Counted from the stretch's first letter, positions 18,866 through 28,552 are shown. The stretch: DNA of 64,000 nucleotides from Bacteroidales bacterium (GCA_015060905.1 SUXQ01000005.1:73670-137669); one strand, 5' to 3'. Numbers and translations are program-made. Notes: generated by a model from the letters alone, not told the origin.

Positions 18866-20575
18866 TTACTCTTCACTTTTAACTTTGCGTTTGATGGCAA
18901 ACAAGTTGAATGTATAAATATAGTTGAGACTGGCCGTAATATCGGTACAGTCAAGTCCACTGCGAGTTTGAGTCATGTTTACATCCCCATATTTATTGAA
19001 TGCGGCACTTGCTGAAAACAGATGTGCCTTCTTAAGATTGAAACTTGCCGAAAAATCGGCTCCTATGGAGAGGCTTTTCGATTGTCGTTCCACCTCGTTG
19101 TAACAAAGCGAAACGGAGGCTGAAAGAGTTAAGTTTCTTTCTTTCAAAAAAGAGCGGCTTGTGCCAAGAGAGCCCACATCGCTTATATATTTGCTATTGA
19201 ATCCTTTGGATTCTTGGTGACTGTATGTTAGGGTAAAATCTGTTTCAATAGGCTTTACATCCATATTATAGGAAAGACCTAATGCCGTAGTTTTTATATC
19301 GCTCTCCCCGGTAGAGAATTTGTTGAGGTCTTTGTTGTTGGTAAGGTTAGCCGAAAGACTTATATTGTGCCCCAGAAGGTCTGTCTCGTGGAAGAAAGAG
19401 GGAGTGAGACTGTAACTTGACATCTGGCGATGAATACGTGTAGTATCATTAACCACACATGTACCGTCTCTTTGAGTCTGCAGATAGCCATTGTATCCTG
19501 CGGTAATACTGAAATTCTTGCTTATACGGGCTGTAGCATTGGCTGCATAGACGTAACCACAGGTTGTATAAAGTTGTTCTTTTGATAGATTATCAGCCTG
19601 CCCCGAAAAAGTTCCCGAAAATGATACCTTATTAAAGAGAGTGGTACCGAGAGTGATTCCCAGGCTGTGGTAGTTGTTTGACATGTAATATGTTCCGAGT
19701 GATGTATAGTCGGGCTGCACCATACGATAGCTGATAGAGGCATTCACACCCTTGATATTAATATTAGTGCTGAGGTCGCCGGCAAAGCGCATGAGAGAGC
19801 TGTATTTTACATCAAAGACTTTATCAAAGTCAGTCTTGACAGGAACATTGGGAGTGCGTATATCTGTATTGAAGATTGAAGTGGCGGCATTGGCGGTAAA
19901 CGACAACCAATTGAAGGGTGTTACACAACCTTTCACTCCCACCACAATATTCTCTTGTGGGGAAACTTGTTGTCGCCACAATTCATCAATAGAGTTTTCA
20001 CAATCGTAAGCACGAAGCAGATAAACATCAATATAATGCCTGCTTGAACCGTAACCGGCCTTGAATCCCCACCCCATACGCTTATATTGGGGAGTACGGG
20101 CAAAGGGATTTTCAGGATCGCTGTTTATGGCATTGCGCAAGCGTCCGTAAAAGATTCCTGCACGAAACTTGTCGTTTGTATATTCAAGGCCCACTCCATT
20201 GAATGACATATTCATCACATAGGAGCTCATAGCCATAGACGACTGTCCAAAATGACCTACCCAATTCTTGTAACTGGGATTAAGGTTGAAAGAAATTTGC
20301 GGATAATTAAAATCGAGATTATCGTTGCTGTAATACAATGTAAACGGCATATTGAACCCATACAAACTGATATTCAAGTTGGCGTACACCGTGTTGCTCA
20401 TGGGCGATCCATAGCCGTTACCGACCGATGAATAACGATAAGTATTCTGAGTCCCGATGGCTCCTGATATAATCAGAGGGTCACTTTTTGCTATTTCTGA
20501 AATGTTTTGCGCAAACATTGCATTGGATAGCAAAATAGAAACAATTAATGCTGTCAGCCTTATTTTAGGACTCAT
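18866..20575 (-). CDS. Outer-membrane beta-barrel protein of the surface cluster
   Basis: About 569 aa from the ATG at 20575; the frame also has an ATG at 20581. Signal peptide MSPKIRLTALIVSILLSNAMFAQ. The rest is dense amphipathic beta-strand sequence with aromatic girdles (FNMPFTLYYSNDNLDFNY, KISFSGTFSG-like, LSFTANAAT, FSITAGYNGYLQTQ) and ends in FNLFAIKRKVKSEE, so an outer-membrane barrel of many strands is very likely. No TonB plug or POTRA domain is visible. It directly precedes the giant protein gene. An anchor or transport channel for the giant protein is an attractive inference. Confidence 0.82.
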   Translation of the reverse strand: MSPKIRLTALIVSILLSNAMFAQNISEIAKSDPLIISGAIGTQNTYRYSSVGNGYGSPMSNTVYANLNISLYGFNMPFTLYYSNDNLDFNYPQISFNLNPSYKNWVGHFGQSSMAMSSYVMNMSFNGVGLEYTNDKFRAGIFYGRLRNAINSDPENPFARTPQYKRMGWGFKAGYGSSRHYIDVYLLRAYDCENSIDELWRQQVSPQENIVVGVKGCVTPFNWLSFTANAATSIFNTDIRTPNVPVKTDFDKVFDVKYSSLMRFAGDLSTNINIKGVNASISYRMVQPDYTSLGTYYMSNNYHSLGITLGTTLFNKVSFSGTFSGQADNLSKEQLYTTCGYVYAANATARISKNFSITAGYNGYLQTQRDGTCVVNDTTRIHRQMSSYSLTPSFFHETDLLGHNISLSANLTNNKDLNKFSTGESDIKTTALGLSYNMDVKPIETDFTLTYSHQESKGFNSKYISDVGSLGTSRSFLKERNLTLSASVSLCYNEVERQSKSLSIGADFSASFNLKKAHLFSASAAFNKYGDVNMTQTRSGLDCTDITASLNYIYTFNLFAIKRKVKSEE

Positions 20576-20596
20576 AAACATATTGCTTTAATGTTT

Positions 20597-20639
20597 AATT
20601 ATGTGTTGTGCAACCCATAAAGTTGCACAACACATAATT
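20597..20639 (-). other. Strong intercistronic hairpin ahead of the barrel gene
   Basis: An 18-bp perfect inverted repeat (left arm 20597-20614, right arm 20622-20639, loop of 7) lies between the sorting-domain protein gene and the barrel gene. No T-tract follows in the direction of transcription, so it is not a standard terminator. It may be an mRNA stabiliser or processing site that sets different levels of the flanking genes. Confidence 0.7.
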
Positions 20640-20651
20640 TAATCTAAAAGA

Positions 20652-23519
20652 CTATTTTTTGACAACTTTTCTTACTACGACCTTACCATTCTTAACGGTT
20701 TTTACAATGTAAACACCGCTGGGAATTTCACCTTCGACGATGCGACCGCTTAAGTCGTAATAAGTAGTTTCGTCGCTCTCTTCAATTTCTACGGTTGAAA
20801 TTGATGTCAGGCCGCCACCTTCGAATACAGCAGGAGCCTTCAATGAGCCGAGCTTTTGAGCATAATTTACTTTTGAATCAATATCAACATATTCGCCTGT
20901 ATACTCATTGTGCAGACGGAATGTAACTGTTTCTCCGGCTTTTCCGGCAACATTAATCATCATCTTGCCATCTTTAACCACTTTACCCATTCCGCGACAC
21001 TCATCATCAACAAATGCTCCGATTGTATAATCTTCGGGATTTTCAAGGCCGGCAATTTGCGCCACAATAGCCATATTGTCGGCAAATTGAGAAGCATCGT
21101 ATTTCCATACACTGTTTTTTGTTGATTTTGCTTTCTTCCTTGACAGGCTATATGCTTGATTGCTAAAGTCGGGAGTATAGTCAAATGAGAATGTAGTTTC
21201 GTAATCGGCTGTATTGTAGTAAAGATAACCTTTGCCTGCTTCAAGTATAAAATCAACACCGACCCATGCTCCGTCACTATATTCGGCAAAGCCTGTCTTT
21301 CCAATTATCTGGTCACCTTCACTTGGACCATTCATCACTGTATTAAGCTCTTCGAGAGTCATATCCCATTCGTTTGTATATCCTATCCATGTGTAGCCCG
21401 GTTGCAGCATCTTACTTTGATTACGTTCCCAAGATGGCTTTGCTGATGTAAATATGCAATTAGAGGCATCTTCGTAGGTTGCTTTAATCTTATACATGCC
21501 TTCGCCGGGATTAAGTAATTCAATGCCACCGAAAATTCCAAATGTGGGGTCGTTGTACAGAAGGGCTGTCTGTGAGCGTATCTCTATCACACGGTTATTT
21601 TCGTCAATATTCATTTGCTCGATATAATTGCCTTCATTATTCTTCAAATTAATGGTGGTAGGTGCATAAATCCAGTCCCAACCATTGTTGTTGAAGGAGA
21701 TTTCCGCAGGAGTTTCAATATAGCAAACTGCTTCGCCCTCGCGTGGCATATAAGCTCCATTGTAAAGTACTCGTAATTCGGCCGAGCCGGTGCCTGTTCC
21801 GCGAATATTCCAAATTTTTCCCTGTCCATCATCGGCAGATGTATAGGTTGGAACGCCGAAGCCTTCAGGCATATTGTTGCTCTTAAATTCAAGCTCAACA
21901 AGTGAGGGGTCGAAATTATCACCTGTCACTGTCAATTGAAACTCTGTATCTTTATATTTAGAGATGGTAAGTTCACCGGGGAATGTGATATTTACAGGTG
22001 TACTTACAATTACTGTTACTTCGACTGAAACATTGGGGTTTAGTACAGATGTAACCAATAATTTATATGTTCCGTTCTTAGTTGCATATTCATTAACGAT
22101 GGCGTCTGCTGTTGCGTCGTCGGCAGGAGTTATTGTATAGCTTTCGCCCTCGTCATTTTCGGGTCTGATTATTATTTGTGGACGAAGAACATCATAAGCA
22201 TTTGTGTTAATTTCTACTTCTATAGATTCGGGAGCGATAAGTTCGGTAATAACAACTGTCACTTCGCTTTTAATTTCGGGATTGTCGTCCGAGACAACAT
22301 AAATTGTATATTTACCGGCTATACATGCTACATTCTCAACAATGGCGTCAGATGCCTCGTTTGGTATTTCAAGGTGGAAGCCCTTGTCGGTAGCATCATC
22401 GGGACCAACTACTACGTAGGGAGTTATAATGTCCAGAATATTGTCTTCAATTGCAGCATGGAATGTTTGTTGGGATACTCTTAAATATTCAACCGGTGCA
22501 TTAACCTCTACCGTAATTGTAGTGTAAATTTCAGGATCATACTCCGATACAATTTTCACATCATAGACGCCACCTTTTAATGCAACACCTCCTTTAAAAG
22601 CATCTGTATCTTCGGGATTAGCCGGTTCGAAAGTGTAATTTTTATTTGAAGCATCGGCAGGCTCAATTGTTATTGCATTATTGAGTTCTTCAATGTCATA
22701 AAGGCTTTCATTTTTATTTATTTTCACAGTACTCATTGAGCATTTGATACCTGTTACAGGGGTCACCTCTTCGTCAATAATAATTACTGTGTTTCCCGAA
22801 CATAATGAGGCATAATCGGTAACGCCGATTGTCAGCATAGCCTCTTCACCTGTATTCTCGACCGAGCCGGGTAGCAAAGTTGTTTGTGTCGCCGTCAGGA
22901 TGTTGTTATTATCAATGGTAAATGCATTAAATGCACCGTTTGGGGTCACCGCTGTCCATGTATAGTTCAACGTTGTTTCTATCGTAGACTCACCTAATGG
23001 TTCATATTCAATGGGAGCACCGGTATCGTCCATTCCTTCATAAGTAAATTCAATTTCGTCGCTCAAATCTTTCTCACAGGGAAATTTGGCGACGATATTA
23101 ATTGGATTTGTGATTTCAACCCCTGTAGGTTTGTCTATGTTCAACACAAAAGGAACTTCGCTTACAGTTTCACCTGTAAATGTAGTTTGTTTCGTGCAAG
23201 CAAAGACAATGCCGGAGTTACGATCAAACACCTTAAATGAAATTTGTTTTTTATTCACTTCATCGGTATTACCCCACACACGCAACGTATACAAATTGCC
23301 CGCGTTTGTGTTAATGGTAGCTTCAGTTGCAGCTCCGCGGCATACACCATCAATAAACGCAGCAACTTCAACGGCAGTCGATGCTGACCCATTGATTTTG
23401 ACCTGTACATACACCGGAGTCGATGTTTGATATTCACTCTCCGATGGCGCAGTCCAATGTTGCGCTTGCATTGTCAATGACGACAATAAGACAAGCATTA
23501 AAAATAAAATTTTTCTCAT
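20652..23519 (-). CDS. Secreted Ig-like repeat protein with C-terminal sorting-domain-like end
   Basis: 955 aa. Signal peptide of about 19 residues (…SSLTMQAQ). From about residue 130 there are repeated Ig-like/cadherin-like units with the recurring pattern 'I-D-I-I-x-P-x-V/I-x-P-x-D-A-x-x-K-x-Y/F-x-I/F-E-P' (around 260-345, 345-430 and 430-500). The last 70 residues (YYDLSGRIVEGEIPSGVYIVKTVKNGKVVVRKVV region) match the type A C-terminal signal of type IX secretion cargo: LSGR, GVYIV, then basic strand to the end. So it is likely secreted by type IX or an equivalent route. The T9SS machinery is not in the window. Confidence 0.85.
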   Translation of the reverse strand: MRKILFLMLVLLSSLTMQAQHWTAPSESEYQTSTPVYVQVKINGSASTAVEVAAFIDGVCRGAATEATINTNAGNLYTLRVWGNTDEVNKKQISFKVFDRNSGIVFACTKQTTFTGETVSEVPFVLNIDKPTGVEITNPINIVAKFPCEKDLSDEIEFTYEGMDDTGAPIEYEPLGESTIETTLNYTWTAVTPNGAFNAFTIDNNNILTATQTTLLPGSVENTGEEAMLTIGVTDYASLCSGNTVIIIDEEVTPVTGIKCSMSTVKINKNESLYDIEELNNAITIEPADASNKNYTFEPANPEDTDAFKGGVALKGGVYDVKIVSEYDPEIYTTITVEVNAPVEYLRVSQQTFHAAIEDNILDIITPYVVVGPDDATDKGFHLEIPNEASDAIVENVACIAGKYTIYVVSDDNPEIKSEVTVVITELIAPESIEVEINTNAYDVLRPQIIIRPENDEGESYTITPADDATADAIVNEYATKNGTYKLLVTSVLNPNVSVEVTVIVSTPVNITFPGELTISKYKDTEFQLTVTGDNFDPSLVELEFKSNNMPEGFGVPTYTSADDGQGKIWNIRGTGTGSAELRVLYNGAYMPREGEAVCYIETPAEISFNNNGWDWIYAPTTINLKNNEGNYIEQMNIDENNRVIEIRSQTALLYNDPTFGIFGGIELLNPGEGMYKIKATYEDASNCIFTSAKPSWERNQSKMLQPGYTWIGYTNEWDMTLEELNTVMNGPSEGDQIIGKTGFAEYSDGAWVGVDFILEAGKGYLYYNTADYETTFSFDYTPDFSNQAYSLSRKKAKSTKNSVWKYDASQFADNMAIVAQIAGLENPEDYTIGAFVDDECRGMGKVVKDGKMMINVAGKAGETVTFRLHNEYTGEYVDIDSKVNYAQKLGSLKAPAVFEGGGLTSISTVEIEESDETTYYDLSGRIVEGEIPSGVYIVKTVKNGKVVVRKVVKK

Positions 23520-23528
23520 AACCTTGGG

Positions 23529-23574
23529 GAGGTTCTACATGTTTGCTTTATCATCGGTCAGTAGTCAGAACCTC
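23529..23574 (-). other. Leader hairpin before the sorting-domain protein
   Basis: GAGGTTCT (23529-23536) pairs exactly with AGAACCTC (23567-23574) across a 30-nt loop. The hairpin begins about 9 nt upstream of the start codon, in the presumed 5' leader. Possible translational control element; no known riboswitch was recognised. Confidence 0.45.
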
Positions 23575-23610
23575 TTATTTTTAGCTACTGCTGACGAGTT
23601 TTTATTTTCA

Positions 23611-23618
23611 CAAATGTA
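23611..23618 (-). promoter_or_regulatory. -7 box for the sorting-domain protein / surface cluster
   Basis: TACATTTG on the minus strand, about 90 bp upstream of the start at 23519, in an AT-rich region. A TTG lies about 22 bp further upstream and could be the -33 element. The 23520-23952 intergenic region holds only this promoter, the leader hairpin, AT-rich sequence and the divergent promoter of the DUF2147 gene. Confidence 0.6.
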
Positions 23619-23880
23619 TTATAAATTTTTAAATATTTAACAATAAATTATATAATTTTTTCTCAAAAATAAATAAAGGGGGAGGTATTTCATTGTCTAT
23701 CAACCACTTACAAAGTAAAAAATCTTGACACATATGAATGTTTCAACAAGTTTTTATTTTATACGTAATATAATTAATATGCACACGCCTATTAACACCT
23801 AAATTAAAAAAAAGAATAACCATGTTTTTCGCAAAAAGACAATTTTACAGTAAAATGCGACCAAGCAAAAGTGATATTTT

Positions 23881-23923
23881 TGCACAAATACGTCAAACGT
23901 GTGCAGAAATACATTTACCTTTG
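23881..23923 (+). promoter_or_regulatory. Promoter of the DUF2147 gene with inverted repeat
   Basis: TACCTTTG at 23916-23923 fits the Bacteroidetes -7 box. Just upstream, TGCACA (23881-23886) and TGTGCA (23900-23905) form an inverted repeat with a 13-bp spacer. The same half-site TGCACA occurs in the TetR promoter, possibly by chance. Confidence 0.5.
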
Positions 23924-23952
23924 TACAGAATTACCAAAAAAACATACAAAAA

Positions 23953-24411
23953 ATGAAAAAATTAATCGTAACACTGCTTTGCGCAATAACAATGGCACTT
24001 CCCACATTTGCGCAGAACACATTCAACAGCAAGGCCGACAACATCATCGGCGAGTACCTCACCGACCGTGGCGGAAGCAAAAGCAAAGTGCGCGTAACAA
24101 AAGCTGCCGACGGCACATACACCGCACAACTTTTCTGGGTAGAAAACCCTAACGACGCAAACGGCAAAAAACGCAAAGATGTTAAAAACCCCGACAAAAA
24201 TCTGCGCAACACAGACATTGATAAAGTGGTGATAATAAAGGGGCTGAAATATATAAAAGAAGACAAACAATGGGGCGACACAAAAATATACGACCCCTCA
24301 AGAGGCTTCCGTGTAAACGTAACGGCTGAATTTGTCAGCGCCGACAAACTGAAACTGCGCGGCACAGTTTTCGGCGTTGGCACAACCATCTATTGGCAGA
24401 AAATAAAATAA
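23953..24411 (+). CDS. DUF2147 periplasmic protein
   Basis: 152 aa from the ATG at 23953; an upstream in-frame start at 23899 would lie before the promoter box. Signal peptide MKKLIVTLLCAITMALPTFA-Q. The body reads NIIGEYLTDRGGSKSKVRVTKAADGTYTAQLFWVEN..., then KNLRNTDIDKVVIIKGLKY and YDPSRGFRVNVTAEFVSADKLKLRGTV, which is the DUF2147 pattern (a lipocalin-like barrel with the conserved 'DP..G..Y' segment). Function unknown; likely binds something in the periplasm. It stands alone with its own terminator. Confidence 0.85.
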   Translation: MKKLIVTLLCAITMALPTFAQNTFNSKADNIIGEYLTDRGGSKSKVRVTKAADGTYTAQLFWVENPNDANGKKRKDVKNPDKNLRNTDIDKVVIIKGLKYIKEDKQWGDTKIYDPSRGFRVNVTAEFVSADKLKLRGTVFGVGTTIYWQKIK

Positions 24412-24430
24412 AGAACATTTAAACACACAA

Positions 24431-24477
24431 GTAAAAAACAGACTGCAGTATTTTTAATACCGCAGTCTGTTTTTTAC
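24431..24477. terminator. Bidirectional terminator between DUF2147 and the small lipoprotein
   Basis: AAAAAACAGACTGC/GCAGTCTGTTTTTT arms around a short loop, with A- and T-tracts on each side so that it can work in both directions. The small lipoprotein frame on the minus strand ends inside the hairpin. Confidence 0.85.
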
Positions 24478-24705
24478 TTTATCTTCTTTTTTAGTACCAA
24501 CATCACCACCACTCTCGCGCCAAGAATGTGGAACAACTACGGGTGGGTGTGTCGGAACAAAGACATCCACACTATCTACCTGTGGCTGTTTGTTACTCTC
24601 CTTTTTCATCTTTCTGCTTGTTGCACACGAACAAAAATATGCCAGCGATAGCAGTATTACTGCTATCGCCAACATATCGCGTGCTATTTGTCGTTTATTT
24701 TGCAT
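24454..24705 (-). CDS. Small lipoprotein with PTHPPV-SWR tail
   Basis: 83 aa. Hydrophobic N-terminus ending in YFCSC, where Cys27 (or Cys25) could be lipidated, followed by a Lys-rich stretch. Residues 51-64 read PTHPPVVVPHSWRE, nearly the same as the C-terminus of the adjacent M64 protein (PTHPPVIVNKSWRD). Its ATG overlaps the last 11 bp of that gene, so translation is probably coupled. The frame ends within the terminator hairpin. No family recognised. The shared tail is the best sign that it is a real gene and not a chance frame. Confidence 0.6.
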   Translation of the reverse strand: MQNKRQIARDMLAIAVILLSLAYFCSCATSRKMKKESNKQPQVDSVDVFVPTHPPVVVPHSWRESGGDVGTKKEDKVKNRLRY

Positions 24706-27700
24706 CTCTCCACGATTTGTTTACGATTACAGGCGGATGCGTAGGCTTGTAGTTAGCAGGCTTATGCGCTTTCTTGCGAAGCGCCGATGCCGATTGACTG
24801 CGATTGACAGCGTCCCACTCCACAAACTTCTCATAATCATACTCCCAACTGTCACCATAAGCCAATTTATGAATACGATAATATATTGCTTCGCGCGAAG
24901 GAGCATTAAAACCACCGGTATTGTAACGCATTATAGAATTCTCTGTAGGACGCCATACACCACTCCAATAAGTCAAGCCACCCTCATATGCACCCAACCC
25001 CTCGTTTGCATAACGAGTATCATTTACGAAGTGGCTCCAACGAGTCGCGGTTGGGTCGCTTGTGAAATCAACATTCTTCCACCAACCCCAGCTGTTCTGC
25101 TGAGCCTGAATTTGAGAAACATAGTCGCTTGGCGCTGCTCCCATATACTCATAGGCATACTCATCGGCAAGTTTTGCGAAACCGTGACCACACGCCTCGT
25201 GGTGAAGAAGCTGAGCAAATGTCTCGGCGTCGCCACCTTTGGGGAAGTATGATACTGATGGACCACTACCGTATGTACCGCTTACAGATTCCGGATAATA
25301 CATATAACAAGTGCCGGCGTAGTTGTCGGAGTTCATCGCTACGATTAGCATCGCTTCATCCATCTTCTCCTCCGAAATAGCTTTAAGTGCATAATCAAAT
25401 ACTGCATTATCATTTCCTCCAGCCAATGTACCACTACCAAAATATCCACCTAAGGCAGCTCCACTGTATTCATATCCTTCTATTGCAGAAACTACATTTA
25501 CATAATACACATTAAAATGGTCTTTGAACGATTTGTAAGGCTCCTCGGTAAAGAGATTATTGTAGAGGTTCTCCATATCCGCCTTATACGAGCCATCGGC
25601 AATCTGACGGTCACTGTATGCATCACCCATCAATACTATATCAATACCGTTGCCCTTCGTAGCAGTTTGCAAGGTTACAACCTTGCCATCCTGTGAATAG
25701 TCGGTAGAAAAATATGTGTCATTATCAGGAAGGTCTGTATAATTATACCCCTTAAAGTAACCCCTATACGGAGCCCAATCGGGTGAACTCATATAGGCTT
25801 CCAACGATGCTTCCGGAACATAAATTGTCAGATTTGGGAATAATGTAGGTATTTTATCTGAAAAATTATGTCCAATTACGGGCGGAATAGGGGCACGTAA
25901 ATAAACTGTTTCTATATTTTTTGAATCATGAAGGCCACCAATTTCTCCTGAACCAAATGGATCCATACCGAGAATTCGCATATTCGCAGAAATCGTAACG
26001 GTTTTGAGATTCGGATTATCCCATAAAATATATCCCAAAGGAATTTCATATGGACGACAACTTATTGCATCTCCAACAGTGAGTACGTCATCAGAAAGAA
26101 TAATACTTTCCAATTCCGGCTTTTGTGATAACACACCATAAGATAGATTTGTGACCCCTGATGGTGTTGTGTACTCTTTTAGGCCTTTTGGGGCAACATA
26201 TTTTAGAGTTCCATCAATCACTAAACTTCGATTATCACCCAAAACATTGGCACCATATATTCTCTCTATGTTATTTGAACCAGCAAAAGATTCCTCACTT
26301 GCTACATCCCTTAGTGTACTAGGGAAAGTAATCTCGGTAAGTTCTTCTACATAATGGAAACAATAACTCTCAACACCCTCTACACCCTCAGGTATTGAAT
26401 AAGATTGATTTCCACTACCAGCGGCATAATGAATAATCCATTTTCCTAAATTATGGTAGTTATCTACAATAAGACTATATCCATCGTTAGAAATTAATTT
26501 ACAATCACCATAAAAAGCCTTAATATTTTCAGATGCAAACAAAAAAGTATAACCCTCTAGTCTTTCTAATGTACTTGGCAAGTATACATATTCAAGATTA
26601 TCTTCTTCCTCTGGTTTTCCCATAAATGCTTGAAAACCGATATATTCAACACCTTCACTAATAACTATTGTATGTAGATTATTATATGCAAAAGCGTTAC
26701 CCATAATTTGTGTTACATCTTTAGGTGTAGTATATTCAGTTATATTGTAAGGTGCAAAACTATGAATAGCGTTGTTTACAATCAAACATCTTCCGTCGTC
26801 ACTTGATAATGGACCGATAAACCTTGATAATTTTGAGCAGCCAACAAAAGGGTTGTTTTCACTCCTTATATCCGATTCTTCTTCAATCAATAAGCTTTCA
26901 CTATTTATAGACACTGTTTCAAGGTTGTCGCATTCTATAAATGCGTGCAACCCTATTCTATTAATTGTTTTAGGTAAATATATTGACGTGATATTATATT
27001 TTTGAGCAAACACTAATCTGCCTATTTGAGTAACAGGAGCATCAAATTCAATAACACCCTTGCCATTTCTATATCCATTATAAATAATACTAGTGTTAAA
27101 TTCAGCATTTGGCCAACCTCCAACTTCAGACTTCAGTGAAATAGGCCTCCCATCAGTTGTTGTGTACCAAATCTCATTATCGGGAATAGCCGTTGGGTCA
27201 ATCTCTACACCCAAGTCGCCATCTTGCTCAACATTATACTCCAATTTCAGTGAGCCGTCCAATGATTGAACGGTAACGGTTGCACTACGATAGTAACCCT
27301 CATTAGCCTCCAATTTCAGAGTAATTGTCTGCTTCTCCAAAGCACGAGTTGCGGGAACAACCGAAATCCACGATTGCGCATCTTCGGGAATAACAGCCTC
27401 GCACGCCACATTCGACAAGAATTCAAGTGTCAACTCTCCTCCCTCAGCAGTAGCGTTCTTTACGGCATTCTCCCCAACCTCCAATCCTGCCTCTTCAAAG
27501 GTGATACTTCGCATAATGACCTTGTCGCCATTGGACACAAAGACTATCACCTTGCTGTATTCATCAATCATTGCACCAGTCCTGATTTCGATTTTACCCG
27601 TCAAGCCATTTTCATTATGTGCAACGACTTTTGCCTGAATGTCGGCAGACGATGTAACCTCCACCATTACACTCTCGGTTGCGCTTGTTACTGTGTAAGC

Positions 27701-28486
27701 TATACTACGTGTAGAATTGAGCGACATCACCACCAAATCGGCTTCATCAAAGGCTATGCTCAGTGCCAACCCTTTAGGAAGGGTAATGACAGTACCGTCA
27801 GCAAGAGTGAAATACACATTGTTCTCGTCCTGCGTCACGCTTTGGAAGAACGAGTCACCATCTTTACCGTCTTTTCCATCAGTACCGTCCTTTCCGTACT
27901 CGCCTGTTGCCTTTCCGAGTTGTGTCCATGTCGCACCATTATCATACGATACATACCAATAATCATTTTCGATTTTGAGTTGTGGAGTAATGCCATCTTT
28001 GCCGTCGGCTCCATCTTTACCATCAGAGCCATTAGCTCCGTTTTGATCGTCTTTTCCATCAACACCAACTGCCTTCACCTTATTTCCTCCGTCATCAAGC
28101 AACCACTCACCATCAAGCGTCCAATAATAGATGCCATCCGAATCTTGTTTTACACCTATAATAGGAGTGTATCCGTCTTTGTCATCCTTACCATGATAAA
28201 TAGTAATAGGTTCTGCTTTTGCAAAACTGATAGTATAGCCTACGACGTTTCCATTCTCTGAAACAGGCGTAACACCTGTAACATAATCATTATTATGTAA
28301 TGCTGTTACAATAGTCTGCAACGATGAAATATTGGTATTCATCTGCAAACACAGCTGCTCGAGTTTTAACACTCTATTCTCCAAGTCATCAACGCGACCG
28401 GATAATACTGCATCATCATACTCTTTGCTACAACCTACCGTAAAAAGCAATGTAGCGACAACAAAAAAACTAAATAGTTGTTTCAT
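24695..28486 (-). CDS. Modular surface lipoprotein with M64 (IgA-type) metallopeptidase domain
   Basis: 1263 aa. Lipobox TVGC with lipidated Cys19. Then a coiled coil (about 28-65), a DUF4988-like N-terminal region with collagen-like GKDG repeats (145-170 and 200-215), a BACON-like domain (about 340-425; the WISVVPATRALEK and ANEGYYRSATVTV pattern), BspA-type leucine-rich repeats (about 450-900), and an M64 peptidase domain (about 930-1235). The zinc motif HEACGHGFAKLADEY is near 1094-1108. M64 enzymes cleave IgA and other host glycoproteins in some species; the substrate here is unknown. The tail ends PTHPPVIVNKSWRD, shared with the next gene. Confidence 0.9.
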   Translation of the reverse strand: MKQLFSFFVVATLLFTVGCSKEYDDAVLSGRVDDLENRVLKLEQLCLQMNTNISSLQTIVTALHNNDYVTGVTPVSENGNVVGYTISFAKAEPITIYHGKDDKDGYTPIIGVKQDSDGIYYWTLDGEWLLDDGGNKVKAVGVDGKDDQNGANGSDGKDGADGKDGITPQLKIENDYWYVSYDNGATWTQLGKATGEYGKDGTDGKDGKDGDSFFQSVTQDENNVYFTLADGTVITLPKGLALSIAFDEADLVVMSLNSTRSIAYTVTSATESVMVEVTSSADIQAKVVAHNENGLTGKIEIRTGAMIDEYSKVIVFVSNGDKVIMRSITFEEAGLEVGENAVKNATAEGGELTLEFLSNVACEAVIPEDAQSWISVVPATRALEKQTITLKLEANEGYYRSATVTVQSLDGSLKLEYNVEQDGDLGVEIDPTAIPDNEIWYTTTDGRPISLKSEVGGWPNAEFNTSIIYNGYRNGKGVIEFDAPVTQIGRLVFAQKYNITSIYLPKTINRIGLHAFIECDNLETVSINSESLLIEEESDIRSENNPFVGCSKLSRFIGPLSSDDGRCLIVNNAIHSFAPYNITEYTTPKDVTQIMGNAFAYNNLHTIVISEGVEYIGFQAFMGKPEEEDNLEYVYLPSTLERLEGYTFLFASENIKAFYGDCKLISNDGYSLIVDNYHNLGKWIIHYAAGSGNQSYSIPEGVEGVESYCFHYVEELTEITFPSTLRDVASEESFAGSNNIERIYGANVLGDNRSLVIDGTLKYVAPKGLKEYTTPSGVTNLSYGVLSQKPELESIILSDDVLTVGDAISCRPYEIPLGYILWDNPNLKTVTISANMRILGMDPFGSGEIGGLHDSKNIETVYLRAPIPPVIGHNFSDKIPTLFPNLTIYVPEASLEAYMSSPDWAPYRGYFKGYNYTDLPDNDTYFSTDYSQDGKVVTLQTATKGNGIDIVLMGDAYSDRQIADGSYKADMENLYNNLFTEEPYKSFKDHFNVYYVNVVSAIEGYEYSGAALGGYFGSGTLAGGNDNAVFDYALKAISEEKMDEAMLIVAMNSDNYAGTCYMYYPESVSGTYGSGPSVSYFPKGGDAETFAQLLHHEACGHGFAKLADEYAYEYMGAAPSDYVSQIQAQQNSWGWWKNVDFTSDPTATRWSHFVNDTRYANEGLGAYEGGLTYWSGVWRPTENSIMRYNTGGFNAPSREAIYYRIHKLAYGDSWEYDYEKFVEWDAVNRSQSASALRKKAHKPANYKPTHPPVIVNKSWRDAK

Positions 28487-28552
28487 AATAATATGTATTT
28501 AATTGTTTGTTCCGAAACAAAAACCATTCAGCTCCTATATGGCAATTAAATA

